Assembly: GCF_024323335.1 (NCBI RefSeq)
Contig: NC_066581.1
Span: 229,416,539-229,480,538 of the forward strand
Source: Lathyrus oleraceus
Taxonomy: Eukaryota; Streptophyta; Magnoliopsida; Fabales; Fabaceae
Length of the DNA: 64,000 bases
Reading direction: 5' to 3'
Position 1 is the stretch's first letter. Each line of letters begins with the position of its first letter. The position numbers and the translations under genes were made by a program. This document shows positions 9,968 to 19,330 of this stretch, piece by piece. The notes below the pieces were generated by a model, which saw nothing but the letters and a program-made list of their open reading frames with translations, had not been told where the DNA came from and did not search any database.

Positions 9968-12466
9968 CTAAGGGTTCGGCGGTTGAGGAAGTCTCTGAAG
10001 CAACATGGCAAACATGTTCTGGATGTTTTCATTCAAGGCATCTTGCTTGTCCATCCTGGCACGAAGCTCATTCTGATCTTTCTTGATCTCTTGCTGATCT
10101 TGCTTTATCTCTTTCAGAGTGTTAAGAATCAGAGGGATCGCAGAGGAAGACTCCCCCTGAATCAGAGCCTGCTGAGCTTCAGCTTCAGCAGCAGCTTGGG
10201 CTTCTGCATCTGCCTTAGCCTTGGCTTCAGCTTCCTTAATCCTTAGAAGTTCTGCTTCTTTAGCAATTCTTTCTTCTTCTAACCTCTTAGCTTCTTCTTC
10301 AGCTTCCCTAGCCAATCTTTCCTCCTCTAATCTTTTGGCCTCAGCTTCTCTGGCCAATCTCTCTTGGAGCCGTTCCTCAGCATCTCTGATGTAGCCATTT
10401 CTGACTTGTTCAGAGATACCCTTCAGCCTATAAGACTCAGAGGTCATCCAACTAATGACTCTGTTCCAGTGTGTCCTAACAGATTTAGGATCATCACTAA
10501 CTTCAGAGTTTTTAGCCAGAGACTTGATCTTCTGGACTGAAGCTTCTGCAACCTGTAAAATGGCCTCCTCAAGGGTAGGTATGGTAAGTTCAGGTTCAGG
10601 TTCAGGTGAATGAGGTGGAGAGTTTTGAGGGCTGAGATTTAGAGGTTGAGGTTCAGTTTGTTGAGGTTCAGATTCTGCTTGAAGTTCAGAATCTGCGTCT
10701 GGTTGAAGACTAGGGGATGAAGCATATAGTGGATTTAGGTCTAAAGGGTCAGAGTCTGGTCCAGGTACAGCGGGAATAAATGGTGGAGTGATATTAGAGG
10801 TGAAGGGATCAGATGGTTGAGTTTCAGAGGGTAAGGTTGTTGTTTGTTGTGGTGGAAGTGAAGTTTGGAGGGGTGAGGTTACTTCAGATTGTCTTGAGGG
10901 TTGTGGAGCGAAATTTTTAGCATAAATTTCAGCTATTGTTGGGGAGTTTGGGTCAGAGTGTTCTTGGTCAGAGGACTCTTGTTCAGAAAACTCTTGGTCA
11001 GAAGAAGGGGAAAGGTAAGGAGGTGATTCATATTCAGAGGATGAGGAAGAAGAAGTTTGTTTGTGAGTTTGTATAGGTTGAGAGGGAGGAATGAAGGTTC
11101 TGGCTATGTTTAGAACTGGTGTTGGTTGGGAGGTTCTGGTGATTGAGGGTGGTATTTCAGAGGTAGTGTATAAGGGGGGTGTTGTGAGAGGATGAGAAGA
11201 GGCCATCATAGGAACAGAAGTAGTAAGAGGAATAGACATACCAGAGGAGACATTCAGAGGTGCTGAAGCTTTGCTGCCAGAAGTTTCTCCAAGTCTGGCT
11301 TTCTTTGCTCTCCTTGCCTCAGCAGCTATCTGTTTCTCAGAGACACCTCTCTTGTATCTGACAAGATCTTCTACAGAGTCCAGACAGTCTTCAAGGCGGA
11401 AATCAGAAATATCAACACCTTCATCCAGACGATCCTGAAGGTAGATAGCAATGGCATTCTTGGGTTCATTCTTGAAGAACCTGGCAAGGCCATGAGGCAT
11501 CTTCCTCTGATCTTTTAGAGATTCCCAGGTCACATCCATAGTGGGCTTGACTCTAATGTCTTTGATGATTCCCATACTCTTCAGGTTTCTGGCATTCAGA
11601 GGCTTTCCCACGTCAATTGCCAGATCATCCATACATCTGGTCTTCTCCAGATCATCTACTAAGCCATGCTCAATGAAGACATCAGAGAGCAATCTCCCCA
11701 GAGGAATGTAGGATCTGGGCTTCATATTATTCCTCGTTTCTCTGACTGAATCCCTCAGATACCTGAACAGGAGAGTAGGGAGGTTGATCTTGATACCCTT
11801 CTGAATGCAATATAAGATGCATTTCTGATCAGCATTGATATAATCTGAAGAGTTGGAGGCTGGACGATGATGGATTGTTCCCAGAATAATCTTCAGCCAA
11901 ACTCGGAGGTTCTGATGAAGCTCCTTGTTCTTAGAGGGGTTTCCTTCAACATTAGGTTTGAAGATTGTAGGGTTGATGACTTCAGTGATGCGTTTTGACC
12001 TTGGAGGAATATTGTAAATCCTTTTACCTCCAGCTTTCTCCATGTTTAGCAAGGAAGCAATTGATGCTTCAGTGATGACAATCTTCACACCCAGAACAAA
12101 AGAAACAATGAACTGGTCATCAGCATCTGCACATCTCCAGAACTCCTTCACCAGAAGAGGGTAGATTGGACCATAAAGCCTGTCGAAGTAGTTTTCCCAA
12201 CCTTGCTTGCGAAGATCTTCAGTAAGATCAACACCGTTTCTTCTCAAGTTCTCAAAATCTACCAGCGATTCACACAGTACATCCAAACCTTCAAAGGGAG
12301 TTGAAAGATGAATGTGTTGTTCACGGTCAAGAATGTGAGGTTCTTTATAAACTGGGGTTGTGGTGACGCTTATAACCGTGGGTGTTTGAGTGTTTGAGGT
12401 TTGGGGATTAGAACTGGCTTCCATTTGTTGGGAGAAGTTAAAAACTTCTTGCTCTTGAGGATTCAT
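9968..12466 (-). CDS. Sirevirus third ORF, 832 residues, intact ('env-like'/putative plant transposon protein)
   Basis: This is an uninterrupted frame from ATG at 12466 to a stop at 9968, placed 3' of pol like the so-called env-like ORF of SIRE1 elements. Residues about 45-300 form a compact domain with motifs such as ENYFDRLYGP, VKEFWRCADADDQ, ITEASIASLLNMEK and RSYIPLGRL. It resembles the plant family annotated as putative plant transposon protein. Residues about 370-640 are rich in Ser, Pro, Thr and Glu. Residues about 700-830 are a charged coiled coil (LEEERLAREAE) followed by a second helix (KQDQQEIKKDQNELRARM). I see no signal peptide, membrane anchor or glycoprotein features, so a role in entry is unsupported. 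It starts 484 bp after the pol stop and has its own TATA-like box. Confidence 0.9.
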   Translation of the reverse strand: MNPQEQEVFNFSQQMEASSNPQTSNTQTPTVISVTTTPVYKEPHILDREQHIHLSTPFEGLDVLCESLVDFENLRRNGVDLTEDLRKQGWENYFDRLYGPIYPLLVKEFWRCADADDQFIVSFVLGVKIVITEASIASLLNMEKAGGKRIYNIPPRSKRITEVINPTIFKPNVEGNPSKNKELHQNLRVWLKIILGTIHHRPASNSSDYINADQKCILYCIQKGIKINLPTLLFRYLRDSVRETRNNMKPRSYIPLGRLLSDVFIEHGLVDDLEKTRCMDDLAIDVGKPLNARNLKSMGIIKDIRVKPTMDVTWESLKDQRKMPHGLARFFKNEPKNAIAIYLQDRLDEGVDISDFRLEDCLDSVEDLVRYKRGVSEKQIAAEARRAKKARLGETSGSKASAPLNVSSGMSIPLTTSVPMMASSHPLTTPPLYTTSEIPPSITRTSQPTPVLNIARTFIPPSQPIQTHKQTSSSSSSEYESPPYLSPSSDQEFSEQESSDQEHSDPNSPTIAEIYAKNFAPQPSRQSEVTSPLQTSLPPQQTTTLPSETQPSDPFTSNITPPFIPAVPGPDSDPLDLNPLYASSPSLQPDADSELQAESEPQQTEPQPLNLSPQNSPPHSPEPEPELTIPTLEEAILQVAEASVQKIKSLAKNSEVSDDPKSVRTHWNRVISWMTSESYRLKGISEQVRNGYIRDAEERLQERLAREAEAKRLEEERLAREAEEEAKRLEEERIAKEAELLRIKEAEAKAKADAEAQAAAEAEAQQALIQGESSSAIPLILNTLKEIKQDQQEIKKDQNELRARMDKQDALNENIQNMFAMLLQRLPQPPNP

Positions 12467-12580
12467 GAAGAAAATTGATGAAGAAGATGAAGAACTGAAG
12501 GAGTTGCAGAGAAAACTTCGAGAGAGGGTTTAGGGTTTAAGAGTGAGTGAGAGTGATAAGTGTGAAAAGTGAGAGAAAGT

Positions 12581-12590
12581 GTTTATATAC
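12581..12590 (-). promoter_or_regulatory. Possible internal TATA box for third ORF, copy B
   Basis: GTATATAAAC on the minus strand lies about 120 bp before the ATG at 12466. It is followed by a pyrimidine-rich leader (CACTCTCACTCACTC). The same arrangement is present in copy A at 1440. It would give the third ORF its own transcript, which is inferred. Confidence 0.5.
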
Positions 12591-12949
12591 TAAGGGTAAA
12601 AACACATGCAAAACGACACACATACCAGCGTTAGCACAAAAACCAAAATAGCACGTTTGGGGGAAAAATGATTACAGCTCATTAATGAATGTCTAATCCC
12701 AACAGTAAGCACACTGCTCGAGGAGATTTCAAGCGTTCTGACCTTTGATTTCTTTTGACAGCTGTCTAGAAGTTCTAGGGTTAGACGCATGTTCCCCACG
12801 TGTTGATGTATCTGATCTTCAGGAATACTAAAGGATTTCTGAAGATTTCTAACTCAGATATCTTCTTAACTTGGTAGAAGTATCAGAGTCAGAGGCAGAA
12901 GTGTATTTGTTTTTATCAGAGTCTCATTTTACATGTTCAGAGCCAAATT

Positions 12950-15900
12950 TTACTCAGGGCAATTTTTAATGTTCAGATTTTCTAAGATAAAAAGAAATCT
13001 ATCTTCAGCTAGAGGCTTAGTAAAGATATCTGCCCATTGATGTTCTGTATCAATGAACTTCAGTGTTACTATCCCTTTCTGAACATAGTCTCTAATAAAA
13101 TGATGTTTTATTTCTATGTGTTTGGCTCTGGAATGTAGAATGGGATTCTTACTTAAACAAATAGCAGCAGTATTATCACAAAAGATAGGAATGTTACTCT
13201 CAAATATCTGAAGATCTTCTAGCTGATGCTTCATCCAGAGCATCTGAGTTGTGCACAGTGATGCTGAGATATATTCTGCTTCTGCAGTTGATAGAGCGAT
13301 AGTTGACTGTCTTTTGCTAGCCCAGGAGATCAAATTGTTTCCCAGAAGCTGGCAATTTCCAGAAGTACTTTTTCGTTCTATTCTATCTCCTGCATAATCT
13401 GCATCACAATAACCAGAAAGCCTATACTCTGATGTTTTCTCATACATCAGGCCCAGGTTAGGAGTTCCTTTCAGATACTTAAGAATTCTCTTAACAGCTG
13501 TTAAATGAGATTCTCTAGGATCTGATTGGAATCTGGCACAAAGACAGACACTAAAGAGAATATCAGGACGAGTAGCAGTCAGATAGAGAAGAGAGCCTAT
13601 CATACCTCGATAGAGCTTCTGACAAACCTTGTTGCTTACCTCTTCCTTCTCCAGAATGCAAGTTGGATGCATGGGAGTCTTTGCAGACTTGCATTCAGTC
13701 ATGTCAAACTTCTTCAGAACGTCTTTAATGTACTTGCTTTGATGAATGTACGTGACTTCTGGAGTTTGATTGATTTGAATTCCCAGAAAGAACTTTAGTT
13801 CTTGCATTAAACTCATTTCAAATTCTGCCTGCATTAGCTTAGAAAATTCTTGGCAAACAGAGATATTAGCAGAACCAAAAATAATATCATCAACATAAAT
13901 TTGGCATATCATGAGATCATTATTAAGGTTTTTACAGAAGAGTGTAGAATCAACTTTTCCTCTGATAAAATTTTGTTCCAGAAGAAAATTGCTCAGACGT
14001 TCATACCAAGCTCTGGGAGCTTGTTTAAGTCCATATAAAGATTTCTTAAGTTTGAAAACATGTTCTGGAAAGTTTGAATTTTCAAAGCTTGGAGGTTGGT
14101 TGACATACACTTCTTCTGAAATATAACCATTTAGAAATGCACTCTTGACATCCATTTGGTATAATTTGATAGAATGATTAATAGCAAAAGATACAAGAAG
14201 ACGAATAGATTCTAACCTCGCGACTGGAGCAAAAGTTTCATTATAATCAATACCTTCTTGTTGACTATAACCTTGAGCTACCAGTCGTGCTTTGTTTCTG
14301 ACAACTTCTCCTTTCTCGTTCAGTTTGTTTCTGAAAACCCATCTGGTTCCAATGACATGAGTGCCTCTGGGTTTAGGAACGAGATCCCATACATCATTCT
14401 TGGAGAATTGATCTAACTCTTCTTGCATAGCTGCCACCCAATCATTATCTTGAAGAGCTTCATCACAGGACGTAGGCTCAATCAGAGACACTAGTCCCAG
14501 AGGAATATCTTCAGAAGTTCTGAAGGTAGATCTGGTTCTAACAGGTTCATCTTTGTTTCCCAAAATCAAATCTTCAGATACGTTGCTACGACTCTTGACT
14601 TTCCTTGGAATTTCTGGAGATTTAATTTCTTCAGAGTCTGGAGTGACAGTTGCTTCTGGAGTTTTCTCAGATTCTACGAGAGTGATTTCCAAATCTGCAA
14701 ACTTTTCAACTAGCTTTGACTTTTCAGGGTCAAGCTTATCATCAAATCTAACATGAATTGATTCCTCCACAATTTTGGTTTCTGTGTTGTATACTCTATA
14801 GCCTTTAGAGCATTCTGAGTATCCTAACATAATACCTTTCTGTGCTTTGGAATCAAACTTGTTCAGATGTTCTTTAGTATTTAATATAAAACAAATGCAT
14901 CCAAAAGGATGAAAATAGGAAATGTTGGGTTTTCTTCCCTTACACAGTTCATAGGGAGTCTTATCCAGAATAGGTCTAATTGAGATTCTATTCTGAATGT
15001 AACACGCTGTATTTACAGCTTCTGCCCAAAAGTGCTTTGCAACATTTGTTTCATTGATCATGGTTCTGGCCATTTCTTGGAGTGTCCTATTCTTCCTCTC
15101 TACAACTCCATTTTGTTGTGGAGTTCTAGGGCAGGAGAAATCATGGGATATTCCATTAGAATCAAATAATTCTTCAAAATCTTTATTTTCAAATTCTCCA
15201 CCATGATCACTTCTGACTCTAACAATTTTAGAGTCAAATTCTTTTTGCACTTTAGAACAGAAACTGGTGAATACAGAGTGAGACTCACTCTTGTGCTTTA
15301 GGAATTTTACCCATGTCCAGCGGCTGTAATCATCAACGATTACTAGTCCATACTTCTTTCCATTGACTGATGCTGTTTTCACAGGACCAAATAAGTCAAT
15401 GTGAAGAAGCTCCAGAGGCTTAGAGGTAGAAACAACATTTTTCTTTTTAAAAGATGTTTTTGAAAACTTTCCTTTTTGACAAGCTTCACACAGAGCATCT
15501 GAAGAAAACTTCAGTTTAGGTAAGCCTCTGACTAACTCAAGTTTAGTTAGCTGAGAAAGTTTTCTCATGCTAATGTGGCCTAAGCGTCTATGCCATACCC
15601 ATTGCTCCTCGTGAACTGACATTAAACATTTAACATTTTGATCTTTTAAATCAGAAAGATTTATTTTATAAATGTTGTTTTTCCTCTTGCCTGTGAAAAG
15701 GACAGAGCCATCGTTCTGACTAATGGCTTTACACGTTTTTTGATTAAAGATTACATCATAACCATTATCACTTAATTGACTTATGGATAACAAGTTATGC
15801 ATTAATCCTTCTACATAAAGAACATCAGATATAGAGGGAAGAGTACCGTTACCAATAGTTCCGGAGCCTCTGATCCTTCCTTTCTGATCTCCTCCGAAGC

Positions 15901-16072
15901 CTACAAATCCAGCGTCTTTAAGTTCCAGGCTTTGGAACATAGACTTTCTTCCCGTCATATGTCGCGAGCATCCAGAGTCCAGGTACCATGACTGGTGTTT
16001 GAACTTTGCTGCATAGGATATCTGCAACATAGATAATCTTATCTTTCGGTACCCAGAATCTCTTGGGTCCTT
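12950..16072 (-). CDS. Sirevirus pol: protease, integrase, reverse transcriptase, RNase H
   Basis: The frame is open from just after a stop at 16073-16075 to the stop at 12950; the first Met is at 16030. Domains in order from that Met: protease with WYLDSGCSRHMTG (residues about 16-28); GAG-pre-integrase zinc region with WHRRLGHISMRKL and CEACQKGK; integrase core with HIDLFGP, VRSDHGGEFENKDF and PQQNGVVERKNRT, giving the D,D,E triad; reverse transcriptase with TRWVFRNKLNE, YQMDVKSAFLNG and QIYVDDIIFGSA; and RNase H with GYCDADYAGDR, STAEAEYIS and ADIFTKPL. All catalytic motifs are present and there are no stops. It lies +1 relative to gag, overlapping it by about 155 bp, so expression needs frameshifting or a separate start. 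Confidence 0.96.
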   Translation of the reverse strand, partial: KDPRDSGYRKIRLSMLQISYAAKFKHQSWYLDSGCSRHMTGRKSMFQSLELKDAGFVGFGGDQKGRIRGSGTIGNGTLPSISDVLYVEGLMHNLLSISQLSDNGYDVIFNQKTCKAISQNDGSVLFTGKRKNNIYKINLSDLKDQNVKCLMSVHEEQWVWHRRLGHISMRKLSQLTKLELVRGLPKLKFSSDALCEACQKGKFSKTSFKKKNVVSTSKPLELLHIDLFGPVKTASVNGKKYGLVIVDDYSRWTWVKFLKHKSESHSVFTSFCSKVQKEFDSKIVRVRSDHGGEFENKDFEELFDSNGISHDFSCPRTPQQNGVVERKNRTLQEMARTMINETNVAKHFWAEAVNTACYIQNRISIRPILDKTPYELCKGRKPNISYFHPFGCICFILNTKEHLNKFDSKAQKGIMLGYSECSKGYRVYNTETKIVEESIHVRFDDKLDPEKSKLVEKFADLEITLVESEKTPEATVTPDSEEIKSPEIPRKVKSRSNVSEDLILGNKDEPVRTRSTFRTSEDIPLGLVSLIEPTSCDEALQDNDWVAAMQEELDQFSKNDVWDLVPKPRGTHVIGTRWVFRNKLNEKGEVVRNKARLVAQGYSQQEGIDYNETFAPVARLESIRLLVSFAINHSIKLYQMDVKSAFLNGYISEEVYVNQPPSFENSNFPEHVFKLKKSLYGLKQAPRAWYERLSNFLLEQNFIRGKVDSTLFCKNLNNDLMICQIYVDDIIFGSANISVCQEFSKLMQAEFEMSLMQELKFFLGIQINQTPEVTYIHQSKYIKDVLKKFDMTECKSAKTPMHPTCILEKEEVSNKVCQKLYRGMIGSLLYLTATRPDILFSVCLCARFQSDPRESHLTAVKRILKYLKGTPNLGLMYEKTSEYRLSGYCDADYAGDRIERKSTSGNCQLLGNNLISWASKRQSTIALSTAEAEYISASLCTTQMLWMKHQLEDLQIFESNIPIFCDNTAAICLSKNPILHSRAKHIEIKHHFIRDYVQKGIVTLKFIDTEHQWADIFTKPLAEDRFLFILENLNIKNCPE

Positions 16073-17717
16073 TTAGATTAGTTTTCCCAGAGTTTCTCAC
16101 AACTTTGGGTCTTCTAGCATTCTTAAATTTTTGTTCTTGTGTGTGTGTGTAATGATATGAAAAAGGAGATTTAAGCTGGTTACTGGTAGAAGTTTTATCA
16201 GAATCAGAATCATACCCAATTCCCCTTTTATTATTCTGACTTACTCCATAAATCATGGATGCCATAATACTCCTATCTATTCCACTCTTCAGAAACTTCT
16301 GAAAGGCTTCTTCATATTTATAAATAATTTCATTTGAAGTTTGTGGTGCTTGAGACAACATTTCTTCTAATTCTAAGCTTTTCGTTTTAGCTTCATCTCT
16401 TTCTAACGTTAAAGATATGATTGTATCATCTCTTGCTAGAATTGTTGTCTCAAGTTTACTACACTCTTCAGATTTTGCTTTAAGAAGGCCTTTGATGTTT
16501 TTAACTTTTTGTTTTAATTTCTGAAGAGAGGTAAGAGTTTCTGATAAACATGATTCTAAGTCAGATCTAGAAAGTTCAGAAAATACCTCTTCAGATTCTT
16601 CATCTGAGCTGCTGGATGTGGTAGCCATAAGAGCTACGTTGGCCTGTTCATCAGAGTCAGATTCTGATGATTCGGATTCACTATCGTCCCAGGTGGCCAT
16701 TAATCCCTTCTTTGTTCTGAAGGTATTTTTCTTGAAGCTTTCTTTCTTAGAGTTGTCTTTCTTCAGCTTGGGGCATTCATTTCTGTAATGACCTGTTTCT
16801 TTACATTCAAAACAGGTAATATCTTTGTTAGGTTTACCTTTTGAAGTTGACTCTGATCGATCCCCTCTGGGTCTTGATCTTCTGAAGTTGTTGTTGTTCC
16901 TCTTTCTCCAGAGTTGCTTAACTCTTCTGGTTAGTAGGGACAGCTCTTCTTCATCATCAGAGTCTTCAGGTTCAGAGTCATCAGTGTCTGCCGTTTCTGC
17001 TTGAAGAGCCTTGGTTCTGTCTGACTTCCGTCTTTCAGGTCTGGACTTCAGCGCCACTGACTTGTTCCTTTTCTGAGGCTCATCCTCCTCCAGTTCTATC
17101 TCATGGCTTCTGAGAGAACTAACAAGTTCTTCAAGGCTGATGTTGTTCAGATCCTTTGATAACTTCAGAGCAGTAACCATTGGTCTCCATTTCTTTGGCA
17201 GACTTCTGACAATCTTCTTAACATGATCTGCAGTCGTGTATCCCTTGTCTAGCACTTTAAGACCTGCAATAAGAGTTTGGAATCTGGAAAACATAGCTTC
17301 TATAGCTTCGTCGTCTTCCATCTTGAAGGCTTCATATTTCTGGATCAGCGCCAGAGCCTTCGTCTCCTTGACTTGGGAGTTTCCTTCATGGGTCATCCTC
17401 AGAGAGTCAAGTATATCTTTAGCCGTCTCTCTGTTGGTGATCTTTTCGTATTCGTTGTATGATATAGCATTTAGAAGTATTGTTCTGGCCTTGTGGTGAT
17501 TCTTGAAAACACGTTTCTGATCTTCTGACATTTTGCTTCTGGGAACTTCAACTCCATTTAAGATTGGAGGTTTGTATCCATCTGTGACAATGTCCCAGAG
17601 GTCAGCATCATAACCCAGAAAGAAACTTTCGATTCTATCTTTCCAGTAATCAAACTTTTCTCCATCAAAAACAGGAGGCTTGGCATTGTAAGAATCTTTC
17701 TCATTTGAGTGGGCCAT
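15918..17717 (-). CDS. Sirevirus Gag, 599 residues
   Basis: The frame starts at ATG 17717, about 70 bp inside the primer site, and ends at 15918. Residues 1-230 are the copia gag core (PPVFDGEKFDYWKDRIESFF at the start, RSLPKKWRPMVTALK near 190). A CCHC zinc knuckle follows: CFECKETGHYRNEC (about residue 305). Acid/Ser tracts, then a coiled coil (LTSLQKLKQKVKNIKGLL, about 390-460), occupy the C-terminal half. The last 30 residues or so overlap the protease start of pol in another frame. Gag would build the virus-like particle and package element RNA in the cytoplasm. Confidence 0.94.
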   Translation of the reverse strand: MAHSNEKDSYNAKPPVFDGEKFDYWKDRIESFFLGYDADLWDIVTDGYKPPILNGVEVPRSKMSEDQKRVFKNHHKARTILLNAISYNEYEKITNRETAKDILDSLRMTHEGNSQVKETKALALIQKYEAFKMEDDEAIEAMFSRFQTLIAGLKVLDKGYTTADHVKKIVRSLPKKWRPMVTALKLSKDLNNISLEELVSSLRSHEIELEEDEPQKRNKSVALKSRPERRKSDRTKALQAETADTDDSEPEDSDDEEELSLLTRRVKQLWRKRNNNNFRRSRPRGDRSESTSKGKPNKDITCFECKETGHYRNECPKLKKDNSKKESFKKNTFRTKKGLMATWDDSESESSESDSDEQANVALMATTSSSSDEESEEVFSELSRSDLESCLSETLTSLQKLKQKVKNIKGLLKAKSEECSKLETTILARDDTIISLTLERDEAKTKSLELEEMLSQAPQTSNEIIYKYEEAFQKFLKSGIDRSIMASMIYGVSQNNKRGIGYDSDSDKTSTSNQLKSPFSYHYTHTQEQKFKNARRPKVVRNSGKTNLKGPKRFWVPKDKIIYVADILCSKVQTPVMVPGLWMLATYDGKKVYVPKPGT

Positions 17718-17785
17718 TGTTTTTCTCGTACTGGATCTCTCTACACGGTTAAGTGTTTGATTAGAAAATCAATAACAGAGCCGGA

Positions 17786-17797
17786 GCTCTGATACCA
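17786..17797 (-). other. Primer-binding site, copy B
   Basis: TGGTATCAGAGC on the minus strand lies two bases inside the 5' LTR. It is complementary to the 3' end of plant initiator Met tRNA, the usual primer for copia minus-strand synthesis. Confidence 0.93.
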
Positions 17798-17799
17798 AT

Positions 17800-18888
17800 T
17801 GAAGGTGAGAAAAACAAGAAAGGGGGGGGGTTTGAATTGTTTGAAAAAATAAGCGCTTTTTGCAAAATGAAATCACACAATGATTTTATACTGGTTCGCT
17901 TATAACACAAAGCTACTCCAGTCCACCCGGCCAAGGTGATTTCGCCTTCAACAAGGACTTAATCCACTAATCTTGAAAGATTACAAACAACCCCTAAGAG
18001 AGAAGAAAATCTCTTAGTCCTCTCAAGTCTACAGACTGCAAAGAGTCACTTGAGGAAATCAAATAAAAATTAGATACAAGATGTGTAATCTAGAGTGCTT
18101 CTAAGAAAGCAAATATTACAAACTTAAGAACAAATTTTTCACTTGATAAGCAAAAGCTTAGTGAAAATTCTTTGAAGAACAAAGATGTTTTTCTTGAGCG
18201 TGATATAATTTCAGTATAGTTTTGGCTAGTTGATTTCTTGCTTTTACTGAATGAGATTTCTTCTCTATTTATAGGAGTTGAAGTAGAGTTGAAGTAGCGT
18301 TGAATCTGTTGGATATTGAGATGTAGTTACGCCATTCCATTAATAGCTTCTGCAGTAGACTTTTTCTCTTAGAAGTGACTACTTACCACAATTAGTATCT
18401 TCTCTCTTGGAAGTGGAGATTAACGTCTCTTTCTAATTGAGGAAATCCATTTGCAGAACTTTAACTTGGCTTAAACGTTACTTCATCATGATTAACAATT
18501 CTGATTAGAGTCTTCGTGTATCTGGAGAATCTTGCTTCTGATGTTATTTCTTGAAAGTTCAGATGGCGCTGATAACTTCCAGAGTTTACAGAGGGCATTA
18601 GTTCAGAGTCAGAGCTTCTAGACTTTACTTCATGTTCAGATGCTTCTGATACTTTGTAGTTTTGTCCAGAGTCAGAGCTTCTTGAATGAGATTCCTCTTT
18701 AGATGCTTCTGATACTTGAGATTTTGCATCTGATCTTGTTTTGCATCTGATGACATCATCAGATTTATTTCTTCTTTCTATAGAACCCTGCACACTTAGA
18801 AACTTTTCGTTAGGGTGCCATTTTTGGTTTCATCCTTTGTTATCATCAAAATCATGGAATCTGTTGTAGAACAATTTTTGTTCTTACA
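17800..18888 (-). repeat. 5' LTR of Sirevirus copy B (1089 bp)
   Basis: This LTR is collinear with the one at 8397-9483. The differences I can see are a longer G-run next to the inner end and a G for A at about 18567. The minus-strand TATA box is at 18275-18266. The outer end meets the target duplication CTTTG at 18889-18893. Confidence 0.96.
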
Positions 18889-18893
18889 CTTTG

Positions 18894-19330
18894 GTGGCTG
18901 CTTCTCTACCTGATCTTATGGAGAAATGTGGTTGTCTTGATCTCCCTCGAGGCTCTGAGAAGGACTCTGTTACTTTTTGGTCTTCTGGTGATTGTTTGAT
19001 TTTTGAGCTTTGTCCCTCCTCGATGCAGTCGACTCAGGAATACAACTTGGTTTCTATTTGAGTGGCCTCTTGTGTGGTGTTTCCTCGTAGAGGCACGTTG
19101 TACATGCTTTGTTTGAGACAAAGAAACCTCTCCTCTATTGCCTCTGAATTCTGCCACCAAACGATGTTGTACATGTTGTTCAACAATTCATTTGCGTCTT
19201 GTATCTCGTGGTTGGCTCGTAATAGTTGGAAACCAAGTAAGGCATCTGGTTGTGAAGTTGGCGGTGGAAGCAGAGGTTTGATCAGATGTATTAGATTAGA
19301 TCCAGCGGAGACTTGGATGTAGATGAGTAT
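18894..19330 (-). pseudogene. Decayed Ty3/gypsy gag, N-terminal part, split from 7373-8391
   Basis: On the minus strand this continues the gypsy gag interrupted by copy B. One frame around 19200-19000 reads NELLNNMYNIVWWQNSEAIE and on through LCLKQSMYNVPLRG, the style of the helical N-terminal gag region, with an in-frame stop after KLYS. Direct evidence that it joins the left part is the shared CTTTG duplication. No intact frame remains. Confidence 0.55.

Larger units (their letters stand above)
8397..18888 (-). mobile_element. Complete Sirevirus copy B (SIRE/Maximus type), 10,492 bp
   Basis: Both ends are resolved. The element is flanked by CTTTG at 8392-8396 and 18889-18893, a 5-bp target duplication. 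LTRs at 8397-9483 and 17800-18888 start TGTAAGAAC and end CACCTTCA on the minus strand. The primer site TGGTATCAGAGC is two bases inside the 5' LTR, and purine tracts precede the 3' LTR. Gag, pol and the third ORF are all long and open. The two LTRs differ, as far as I can read, only in a G-run (7 against 9) and one A/G change, so insertion was very recent. The element landed in an old gypsy gag gene. Confidence 0.97.

Noticed and set aside
9968..12466. Reading the third ORF as a true envelope glycoprotein
   Set aside because: No signal peptide, membrane segment or glycoprotein motif is visible; it has a plant transposon-protein domain and coiled coils.
17786..17797. Possible tRNA gene pieces at the TGGTATCAGAGC sites (also 5614-5626, 37723-37734, 51348-51359)
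   Set aside because: Only the 3'-end complement of a tRNA is present, next to LTRs; these are primer sites.
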